A stretch of DNA of 20,316 nucleotides from Acidobacteriaceae bacterium (GTDB taxonomy: Bacteria; Acidobacteriota; Terriglobia; Terriglobales; Acidobacteriaceae): assembly GCA_003167305.1 (NCBI GenBank), contig PMTP01000129.1, positions 27,061 through 47,376 on the forward strand, given 5' to 3'. Position numbers and translations under genes: made by a program. The notes below the pieces were generated by a model. The model was given only the letters and a program-made list of their open reading frames with translations. It had not been told where the DNA came from and did no database searches. Below are positions 8,403 through 15,783 of the stretch, piece after piece. The first letter of the stretch is position 1; every line of letters begins with the position of its first letter.

Positions 8403-10850
8403 TTATTCAGCGCGTAAAGCTTGCATGGGGTCGAGCCTGGAGGCTCGGGTTGCGGGGAGCCAGACTGCGAACAGGGCCACGGCGGTCAAAATCACCGGCA
8501 CCGTGCAAAAGACGATCGGGTCCCATGACGTGACGCCGAAGAGGAAGCTGGCAATCAGGCGGGTGAGTCCGAAGGCCGCTAGGATGCCCAGAATTGCGCC
8601 CGCGATGGCCAGCCTCATGCCATGCCAGACGACGAGGTTTCGAATCGTGTTGCGGTCTGCGCCGAGAGCCATGCGGATGCCCATCTCCTGTGTGCGCTGC
8701 TGGACGGAGTAGGCCATGAGGCCGTAGATGCCGATGGCGGCCAGAAGCAGCGCAACAGCGCCGAAGATGGTGAGCAGAAGCATATTGAAGCTGTCGCGGG
8801 CCGTGGAGCTGACCACGATTTCGTCCATGAGCCGAACGTGCGCCACCGGAAAGCCGCCACTGGCCAGGCGCAACTGTTCGGTGACGGCGGCGATGACCTG
8901 ATGCGGGTCGCCGTGGGTGCGCACAATCCAGTCGACGGGACCGATGCGGGCGTTGATCGCGGTCATTCCATCGGTCACCTGGGCCTCGGGAACGATCATC
9001 ATGGGGCGCGGATCGCGATTGAGGCCGCTGTCGTGTATGTCTCCAATAACGCCGACGATCTGGCGCGCGGGCTCTTCAAACTGAGGACCCAGGCCTACGC
9101 CGAGGATCATTTGCTGTCCTACCGGATTCTCTTTGGGCCAGAACTGTTTCGCCATGGCCTGGTTGATGAGGACTACGCCGGGCGCGCCGGCAACATCTCT
9201 GTCGGTAAAGTCGCGGCCTCGCAGGATGGGAGTTTTGAAGACGCTGAAGTAGCCCGGCGAGGCATTCATCCAGCCGACGATACCGGTCTGCGTCTCCTTG
9301 CCGAGCGGCCGGCCAACAATAATGAAGGGCAGACTGAAAGTGCCACCGAGCGGCAGGCAGCAGGCGGAGGCAGAGGCTTCGACGCCGGGGATGGCATTGA
9401 GGCGCTCGCGGCCCTCGCGCGAGAGCTGGGCCACGCCAGCCGTCTTCTGATAGCGATCGCCGGTGAGCGACATCTGGAGCGTGAGCACGTTGTGGGTATC
9501 GACGCCGGAATTGACCGCGCGCAGGGCGATGAATGTGCGGATCAGCAGTGCGGAGCCGATGAGCAGCACCATGGCAAGCGAAACTTCGCTGATGACCAGC
9601 AGGGAGCGCGCCTTGCTCTGGCGGAATCCCGTTCCGGAACGGTTGCTAGTGTCTTTCAATGCAGAATTGAGATCGAGGCGCGAGGCGCTCATGGCGGGAA
9701 AGAGACCGAAGAGAATGCCGGTAAAGAGGGAAACTGCAATTGTGAAGCAAAGAACGCGCCAATCAATTCCCACAGCGGCGCCGTTTTCTCCAATGCGGGG
9801 AAGGCCGGCAGGACTGACGGCGAGCAGGGCGCGGACACCTTCGTAGCCGAGAAGGAGGCCAAGCACGCCGCCGCTGACTGAAAGCAGGACGCTTTCAGTG
9901 AGCAGTTGCCAGATGATGCGCGCGCGGCCTGCGCCAAGGGCGGAGCGGATGGCGAACTCGCGTTTGCGTCCCGTGGCGCGGGCGAGCAGCAGGTTGGCGA
10001 CATTGGCGCAGGCGATGAGGAGCACCAGGCCCACCGCGCCGAGCAGGACGAGCAGCGAGGAGCGCACATTGCTGACGATGCTGTCGCGCAGAGGCTCGAC
10101 GACGAATTTCTCTGAGCGGGCCGGCCAGTCTCGGTGGAACTGCTGAGAGGCAACTTCCATTTGCGCGTTGGCCTGGGCCAGCGTGACGCCGGGCTTGAGC
10201 ATTCCCGCAACCGAAAAGTAGTCGCCCTGATTGGTGCTGTTGGGATCGAATTGGAAGGGCAGCCAGATCTCCGCCTCGGGATCGGATTGGAAGGACTTCG
10301 CCAGGACTCCGACGATCGTGTAAGGCTCGTTGCCGAGCGAGAGCGAGTTGCCGACGATCTTCGGATCGCCGCCGAAGTTGCGCTGCCACAAACCATAGCT
10401 CAGCACCACCACTTTGCCGCCGTTGGGCAGATCCTCCTGTGGAGTGAAGGTGCGTCCCAGCATGACGGGGGCGCCGAAGAGGCGGAAGTATCCCTCGGTC
10501 ACATGGAGGCCGTGGACCTGCTCCGGGCGGTCGCCGGTGAGGTTGAAGCCGGGACCGGCGAAATCGTATGCGGCCACCTCTTTGAAGATGCTGGCCTGCT
10601 GCTGCCAGTTATGAAATTTGGGGATGGAACCGCCGGACCTACCGCCGCCGGAGTAGGTGGCGTAGAGCTGCACGATGTGATCCGCGTCGGGATACGAGAG
10701 CGGCTTGAGCAGAACTGCATTGACGACGGTGAAGATCGCGGTGTTGGCTCCGATGCCGAGGGCCAACGTTACAATCGCCGTGAGCGTGAATCCCGGCGAC
10801 TTGCGCAACTGGCGCAGCGCGTAGCGAATGTCTTGATACAGCGGGTTCAT
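8403..10850 (-). CDS. ADOP-family MacB/FtsX-like permease 4
   Basis: This is an 815-residue two-unit permease. I chose the ATG at 10850-10848 ([18 protein letters not shown]) because a strong GAGGAG lies 8 bases upstream and all sister proteins begin at this position. A GTG at 10880 would add ten residues (MILNSRGEGT), but these are encoded by the ribosome binding site itself. TM1 is about 22-45. The first FtsX block (about 265-392) has [13 protein letters not shown] (297-309) and ends [13 protein letters not shown]. The second anchor is about 416-438. The last FtsX block (about 690-800) has [13 protein letters not shown] (721-733). The C-terminus is [17 protein letters not shown], closest to that of permease 7. 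Adjacent C497-C498 sit in the second periplasmic core. The junction with permease 5 is nearly repeated at the permease 6/5 junction, which suggests recent tandem duplication. Confidence 0.95.
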   Translation of the reverse strand: MNPLYQDIRYALRQLRKSPGFTLTAIVTLALGIGANTAIFTVVNAVLLKPLSYPDADHIVQLYATYSGGGRSGGSIPKFHNWQQQASIFKEVAAYDFAGPGFNLTGDRPEQVHGLHVTEGYFRLFGAPVMLGRTFTPQEDLPNGGKVVVLSYGLWQRNFGGDPKIVGNSLSLGNEPYTIVGVLAKSFQSDPEAEIWLPFQFDPNSTNQGDYFSVAGMLKPGVTLAQANAQMEVASQQFHRDWPARSEKFVVEPLRDSIVSNVRSSLLVLLGAVGLVLLIACANVANLLLARATGRKREFAIRSALGAGRARIIWQLLTESVLLSVSGGVLGLLLGYEGVRALLAVSPAGLPRIGENGAAVGIDWRVLCFTIAVSLFTGILFGLFPAMSASRLDLNSALKDTSNRSGTGFRQSKARSLLVISEVSLAMVLLIGSALLIRTFIALRAVNSGVDTHNVLTLQMSLTGDRYQKTAGVAQLSREGRERLNAIPGVEASASACCLPLGGTFSLPFIIVGRPLGKETQTGIVGWMNASPGYFSVFKTPILRGRDFTDRDVAGAPGVVLINQAMAKQFWPKENPVGQQMILGVGLGPQFEEPARQIVGVIGDIHDSGLNRDPRPMMIVPEAQVTDGMTAINARIGPVDWIVRTHGDPHQVIAAVTEQLRLASGGFPVAHVRLMDEIVVSSTARDSFNMLLLTIFGAVALLLAAIGIYGLMAYSVQQRTQEMGIRMALGADRNTIRNLVVWHGMRLAIAGAILGILAAFGLTRLIASFLFGVTSWDPIVFCTVPVILTAVALFAVWLPATRASRLDPMQALRAE

Positions 10851-10927
10851 CGTTCCTTCTCCTCGACTATTGAGAATCACTCGGCGCGCAAAGCCTGCAT
10901 GGGTTCGATGGAAGCGGCGCGGCGCGC
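10787..10927. repeat. Junction repeat copy A: end of permease 5, spacer, start of permease 4
   Basis: About 141 bases here align without gaps to 13240-13380, with roughly 126 matches counted by eye. The repeat covers the last 16 or so codons of the upstream permease, the stop, the spacer with its GAGGAG site, and the first 21 codons of the downstream permease. The six bases just before the ATG are the only poorly matched part. Confidence 0.85.
10859..10864 (-). promoter_or_regulatory. Ribosome binding site that sets the permease 4 start
   Basis: GAGGAG lies 8 bases before the ATG at 10850. It falls inside the ten-codon extension that a GTG start at 10880 would give, so it argues for the ATG. 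Confidence 0.8.
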
Positions 10928-13303
10928 AGGGATGAAGCCTGCCACAAAGGCGGAAAGGCTAAGCACAAAGACTGCGCCGGTCATGGCGAGCGGGTCGAAG
11001 CTTCCGACCCCGTAGAGCATTCCGGCCATCAGACGGCCAGCAATGAGCGCGGCGGGAATACCAAGTCCGAGAGCGATAAGAACCTGCCAGAGCGCACCGC
11101 GCAACACCATTGACATGACGCTCTGCCGCGTTGCGCCCAACGCCATGCGGATGCCGATCTCCTGTGTGCGCTGGGTAACTGAATAGGAAATCAGGCCATA
11201 GATCCCGAGCGCGGCCAGCAGCAGCCCAAGGCCGGCGAACGAGGCTACCAGCATAACGAAAAAGCGGCGCGGCGAACCGGCGCGGTCTACCAACATCTGA
11301 ATTGGTTTGAACTCGTTGGCGGGCTGTTTGGGATTGATCTGGCGCAGCACTGTCATGACTGCAGAGGCAAGCGAGGCGGGCGGCAGTTTGGTGCGGATGA
11401 CGAGATTGGCTCCCATGGGGCCATATTGCGGGGCAGTCTGGGAGAGATACATCTGCCAGCCGGCATTGGTCTCCGCGCTGGTTTCATGAACGTCCTCAAC
11501 GACACCGATGACCTGGGCATCGCCGCCGCTCACCAAGGCGATTTTTCCGATAGGGTTCTGGCCCGGCCATAAATTGCGGGCTACGGTCTCGTTGATGATG
11601 ACTGCGCCCATGGTTTTGCTGGTGTCGTCCCATGTAAGATCGCGGCCTGCAACTAAGTGCATACCGATGGCATGCAGATAACCGGGAGTGACGACGTAGA
11701 CAAAGGTATCCGAAAGTTCGCCCTGTCTTTTATAGTCCCATCCCTTGGGTGCGATGCCCCAACTACGGTTGGTACTCATGGGCAGGCTGTCGGTTATACC
11801 GGCAGTTTCGACGCCAGGAATCTGTTCGACGCGCTGAAGAATCTGCTGCAGGATGACGCCGCGATTAACCGGATTGCCGCCATCGTCATACGAGACGCTG
11901 ATGGCAGCGGCATGGCTGGGCTCGAAGCCGAGATCGACATCGAGAACGTGAAGAAAGCTGCGCAGCAGCAATCCGGCTCCAACCAAAAGCACGCAGGCCA
12001 GCGCGATCTCTGAGACGACAAGAACAGAGCGAATGCGGTTATGGCTTCGGCTGTCGCCTGAGCCGAGGCCGCCGTCTTTGAGAGCAGCCTGAAGATTGCC
12101 ACCAGCCACTTTCAGACCGGGAAGAAGGCCAAAGAGGACTGAAGAAATGACGGCGATAAGAAGTGTCCACGCGAGCGCGACTCCGTCGATGCGCAGGCTG
12201 CTTAAAAGGGGCAAAGCAATGGACCCCTGATGGGCAAGCCATGCGACGATGACATATGCCATTCCGAGGCCGAAGAGCGCGCCAGAGAGTGAGAGGACAA
12301 GACTCTCCGTGAGCAGTTGGCGCACGATTCTGCCGCGGCCTGCGCCGAGGGCGGTGCGCATGGCGAACTCCTTGGTGCGGGTAGCGGCGCGGGCGAGGAG
12401 CAGGTTGGAGAGATTCACGCAAACGATGAGCAGGATCATGCCGACGGCGCACCAGAGGACGATGAGCGATTGGCGCAGCTTGCCGCTGACGTAGTCCTTC
12501 AGGCCAAAGAGCTGGGCATCGTAGTCGCCGCCCCAGTCGGGATGCTTATTGTTGAAGAGAAGCTTGGGAAAAATGGAATCCGCTTCGGCCTGGGCCTGTC
12601 CCAGAGTAGCGCCTGGCTTGAGGCGGCCGACCAGAGCCATGGTGTTTCCCCAGTCCTCCATGTCGGATAAGATCGCAGGCCCGTATAGATCGACCTTTGC
12701 ACCCGGAGAAAATACTGAGCCGAAGTCGAATCTGTCTGGCAGGACGCCAACGATGGTTGTCTGTGTTCCGTCGAGGTTGATGGTCTGGCCGACAATTGCA
12801 GGGTTGGCCCCGTACTGGCGCTTCCAGAAAGGATTACTGAGCATGGCCACTGGACGGCTATTCTTGAGATTTTCTTCGGCTGTGAAATTGCGTCCGAGAA
12901 TCGGCTCCACGCCCAGCGTGGAAAAGAAATTGCCGGCCACTAACAACCCTGTAACCGGCTGCGGCTGACCATATCCCATCAGCTTCGCATTGTCGGGGCC
13001 GGAGAAGGCGAAGTAGCCTGTAACCTGCTGAAAGGATCGGTTCGCGCGCTGAAACTCCTGCATCGCGTCGGTTGAGTACGTCATGGTGGAGTCGCCGGCT
13101 TTGGGGTTCTTTTGATGGATGCGGACCAGTTGCTGCGGGTTGGGGAACGGCAGCGGGCGTAGCAGCAGCGTGTTCACGACGCTGAAGATGGCGATGTTCG
13201 CACCCAGCCCCAGCGCCAGCACAGTTACCGCTGTGAGCGTGAAGCCCGGCGACTTGCGCAATTGGCGCAGCGCATAGCGAATGTCTTGAAGCAGCGGGTT
13301 CAT
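10877..13303 (-). CDS. ADOP-family MacB/FtsX-like permease 5
   Basis: This 808-residue two-unit permease starts at the ATG at 13303-13301 ([18 protein letters not shown]), which has GAGGAG at a spacing of 8 bases. An upstream in-frame GTG at 13333 overlaps the stop of permease 6 as GTGA and would add ten residues, but it is disfavoured for the same reason as in permease 4. TM1 is about 22-45. The first FtsX block (about 278-400) has KEFAMRTALGAGR (311-323). The second anchor is about 425-447. The last FtsX block (about 680-793) has [13 protein letters not shown] (714-726). It ends [17 protein letters not shown]. The first FtsX block ends in LKVAGGNLQAALKDGG, lacking the Arg/Pro seen in permease 2. 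The last block, from MVLRGALWQVLI to AGRLMAG, closely resembles that of permease 3. The 26 bases between its stop and the next ATG carry the permease 4 ribosome binding site. Confidence 0.95.
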   Translation of the reverse strand: MNPLLQDIRYALRQLRKSPGFTLTAVTVLALGLGANIAIFSVVNTLLLRPLPFPNPQQLVRIHQKNPKAGDSTMTYSTDAMQEFQRANRSFQQVTGYFAFSGPDNAKLMGYGQPQPVTGLLVAGNFFSTLGVEPILGRNFTAEENLKNSRPVAMLSNPFWKRQYGANPAIVGQTINLDGTQTTIVGVLPDRFDFGSVFSPGAKVDLYGPAILSDMEDWGNTMALVGRLKPGATLGQAQAEADSIFPKLLFNNKHPDWGGDYDAQLFGLKDYVSGKLRQSLIVLWCAVGMILLIVCVNLSNLLLARAATRTKEFAMRTALGAGRGRIVRQLLTESLVLSLSGALFGLGMAYVIVAWLAHQGSIALPLLSSLRIDGVALAWTLLIAVISSVLFGLLPGLKVAGGNLQAALKDGGLGSGDSRSHNRIRSVLVVSEIALACVLLVGAGLLLRSFLHVLDVDLGFEPSHAAAISVSYDDGGNPVNRGVILQQILQRVEQIPGVETAGITDSLPMSTNRSWGIAPKGWDYKRQGELSDTFVYVVTPGYLHAIGMHLVAGRDLTWDDTSKTMGAVIINETVARNLWPGQNPIGKIALVSGGDAQVIGVVEDVHETSAETNAGWQMYLSQTAPQYGPMGANLVIRTKLPPASLASAVMTVLRQINPKQPANEFKPIQMLVDRAGSPRRFFVMLVASFAGLGLLLAALGIYGLISYSVTQRTQEIGIRMALGATRQSVMSMVLRGALWQVLIALGLGIPAALIAGRLMAGMLYGVGSFDPLAMTGAVFVLSLSAFVAGFIPARRAASIEPMQALRAE

Positions 13304-13380
13304 TCTCGTTTCTCCTCGACTGTTGAGAATCACTCGGAACGCAAGGCCTGCATGGGTTCAATGGAAGCGGCGCGGCGCGC
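13240..13380. repeat. Junction repeat copy B: end of permease 6, spacer, start of permease 5
   Basis: This is the partner of 10787-10927, in direct orientation, and it begins 2453 bases further along, which is one permease gene. It includes the same GTGA stop/GTG overlap and the same GAGGAG site. The remaining junctions resemble it only in the coding parts. Confidence 0.85.
13312..13317 (-). promoter_or_regulatory. Ribosome binding site that sets the permease 5 start
   Basis: GAGGAG lies 8 bases before the ATG at 13303, in the same arrangement as for permease 4. The GTG at 13333 is therefore unlikely to be the main start. Confidence 0.8.
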
Positions 13381-15768
13381 GGGAACATAACAAGCCACCA
13401 GTGCGACGACACACAGCAAAATCGAGACGGATGCAAAGGTGATCCAGTCGGCGGTTCCTACGCCAAAGAGCAGGCCGCGCAACAAACGGGTGAAGGCCAG
13501 CGAGACAGCGATTCCGACGGTGAGGCCAATCAGAGTCAGCCGCAGCCCCTGGCGCAGTATCTGGCGAAAGAGGTCGCCGCGTGCAGCGCCCAGCGCCACG
13601 CGAATGCCGATCTCGTGAGTGCGCTGCCTGGTCGAGTAGGAAACCACCCCATAGATTCCAACGGCGGCCAGAACCAAGGCCAGCAGTCCAAAGGAACCGG
13701 CGAAGACTACGACGATGCGCTCAAAGACATTGCCGATCCGCATATTGTTCTTGAGGGTGGTGACGTTGAACAAGGGAAGGTCGGGGCTGAGGTCGTGGAC
13801 TGCCTGGTCGATGGCGGAAGAGAAGGCCATCGGGTCGCCGTTGACACGCACATGGAGGGTCACCAGATCCTCATAGCGTTGCATGAGAGGCACCAGCACA
13901 AGGGGCGCAGCATCGTAAGTCAGACGGCGATATTTGCCGTTTGCGGCCACGCCGGCAACTGTGCGCCACTGGCCGGCAATCTGAACGCGCTTGCCGATTG
14001 CATCCTGGCCGGGCCAGTAGCGATTGACGAAGGCCTGATTAACCATGACCACGGGCTGCGTCGATTCATTGTCCGCATCGGTAAAGTCGCGCCCGGCAAT
14101 CAGAGGAGTCCGCAGAGTTTGAAGATAGCCGGGCCCTACGATTCCCCGGTCCGCTTCAATGGATTCATGCGGACGGGGAATGTAGCCTTCCGGCATGACG
14201 CCATCGGAGTGAATGGTGAAACTGAGGGGCGAAAAGTCAGCTAGAGTAGCGGATTGAACGCCCGGCAGCGCCTTGACGCGCGCCAGAATCTGGCGGTCGA
14301 GTTCCAGCGCCTTGGCATCGGGGTATCCCAGCGGATCGAGATCGAATGAGGCCAGATAGACATGATTGGCATCGAAGCCAAGATCGGCATCCTGGGCTTT
14401 GCTGAGGCTGCGGACGAATAATCCCGCGCAGACCAGGAGGGTCAGCGAGAGAGCAACCTGCATGACCACGAGTCCGGAGGCAAGGCGAGATTTGTGCAGG
14501 CCGCCGGAGGTGTTGAGCGCTTCATCCTTGAGCACCGTCGCCGGAGACAGAGAGGAGGCTCGCAGCGCCGGAACCGCGCCGGCCAGAACGGATGTAAGTG
14601 CGGCAACGAGAATCGTAACCAGGGTGACCGTGCCATCGACGCTTCCATTGATATTGAGAGGAAGCGTGGTGCCAGGCAGGAAATAACCCAGTGTGCGGGC
14701 TGTCCAGAAGGTGATTGCCAGAGCGACACCGCCGCCGGCCATGGCGAGCAAGAGGTTTTCTACCATGAGCTGGCGGACCAGCCTCCAGCGGCTTGCGCCC
14801 ATCGACAGGCGAATGGCGTATTCGCGGCGACGCGAGACCGAGCGCACCAGCAGCAGATTCGCCACGTTGGCGCAGGCCAGCAGCAACAGAACGGCCGCTA
14901 GAGCCAGCAGGATCGGCAAGGTTCCATAGAGGTAGACGTTGGCGCCGAATGGCGAGCGCCAAAGCGGATCAGTGCTGATCTGGTTGGCGCCCTGATGCGC
15001 AGCCGGGTAAGCGTCGGCAATGCGCTGCATCAGCAGATTGAGATCATTTTCCACTTGGAGGTGGTCTACGCCGGGTCGCACCACGCCCAGCACATTGAGC
15101 CAGGAGACGCCGCGGTCGCCGATGCGCGTTGAGCCCCAGACTTGGCGGTCCATGCCGAGAGGAATCCAAAGCTCGGTGCGGAGGCCGCTCTTGCAGCCCA
15201 GAAAGCCGCGCGGAGCAACGCCCACGATGGTGTACGTGTGAAGGTTGATCTGCATCGTCTTGCCGACGATGGCCGGGTCGCCGGAAAAACGGCTCTGCCA
15301 CAAGTCGTAGCCCAGAACAACATCCGGTGAGCCGGCGCGTTCGTTTGCCTGCGAAGGAAGTAGGGTTCTTCCGAGAATGGGCTTGATGCCCAGCACCTCA
15401 AAGTAATTCGCGGAAGTGAGCGCGCCGTAGATGCGCTGCGGCCTTCCGTCGCCGGTGATGGCCACGTAGTCATCGTGATAGCCAAGCAAACCTGTCAGGG
15501 TCTTTGAGCCATCGCGCAGGTCCACATAATCCAGGTAAGAGAAGGGCGGGCTGGCATGCTCGCTCCTCTCTCCGCGCTGAAGCGTGATCATGTTTCCCGT
15601 GCTGCGAACACCGGGAATGGGATTGAAGAGAGTCGAATTGATCCAACTGAAGATCGTGCTATTGGCGGCGATGCCCAAGGCCAGAGTGCCCACTACCAGG
15701 GCAGCAAAGCCCGGCGACTTCCGCAACTGCCTCATTGCGTAGCGAATGTCGTAAAGCAGCGTGTTCAT
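13330..15768 (-). CDS. ADOP-family MacB/FtsX-like permease 6
   Basis: This 812-residue permease belongs to a visibly different subgroup. The first helix is followed by FSWINSTLFNPIPGV, where the others have a variant of F..VN..LL.PLP. TM1 is about 20-45. The first periplasmic core contains a single C192 in FLGCKSG. The first FtsX block (about 280-405) has the divergent coupling motif REYAIRLSMGASR (315-327). The second anchor is about 430-452. The last FtsX block (about 685-797) has HEIGIRVALGAAR (718-730). It ends PARRAASIEPMQALRSE. In the second core the landmarks VGPGYLQTL (545-553), IAGRDF (557-562) and VNQAFVNRYW (576-585) fit the family. The start at 15768 has CAGGAG 8 bases upstream, inside the 15-base gap after permease 7. 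Its TGA stop overlaps the upstream GTG of permease 5 by GTGA. Confidence 0.95.
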   Translation of the reverse strand: MNTLLYDIRYAMRQLRKSPGFAALVVGTLALGIAANSTIFSWINSTLFNPIPGVRSTGNMITLQRGERSEHASPPFSYLDYVDLRDGSKTLTGLLGYHDDYVAITGDGRPQRIYGALTSANYFEVLGIKPILGRTLLPSQANERAGSPDVVLGYDLWQSRFSGDPAIVGKTMQINLHTYTIVGVAPRGFLGCKSGLRTELWIPLGMDRQVWGSTRIGDRGVSWLNVLGVVRPGVDHLQVENDLNLLMQRIADAYPAAHQGANQISTDPLWRSPFGANVYLYGTLPILLALAAVLLLLACANVANLLLVRSVSRRREYAIRLSMGASRWRLVRQLMVENLLLAMAGGGVALAITFWTARTLGYFLPGTTLPLNINGSVDGTVTLVTILVAALTSVLAGAVPALRASSLSPATVLKDEALNTSGGLHKSRLASGLVVMQVALSLTLLVCAGLFVRSLSKAQDADLGFDANHVYLASFDLDPLGYPDAKALELDRQILARVKALPGVQSATLADFSPLSFTIHSDGVMPEGYIPRPHESIEADRGIVGPGYLQTLRTPLIAGRDFTDADNESTQPVVMVNQAFVNRYWPGQDAIGKRVQIAGQWRTVAGVAANGKYRRLTYDAAPLVLVPLMQRYEDLVTLHVRVNGDPMAFSSAIDQAVHDLSPDLPLFNVTTLKNNMRIGNVFERIVVVFAGSFGLLALVLAAVGIYGVVSYSTRQRTHEIGIRVALGAARGDLFRQILRQGLRLTLIGLTVGIAVSLAFTRLLRGLLFGVGTADWITFASVSILLCVVALVACYVPARRAASIEPMQALRSE

Positions 15769-15783
15769 CGTTCAATCTCCTGA

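Noticed and set aside
8622..9881. Plus-strand open frame of 419 codons opposite permease 4
   Set aside because: It lies wholly inside the permease gene, with a composition that mirrors the antisense codons and no motif or own ribosome binding site that I can see.
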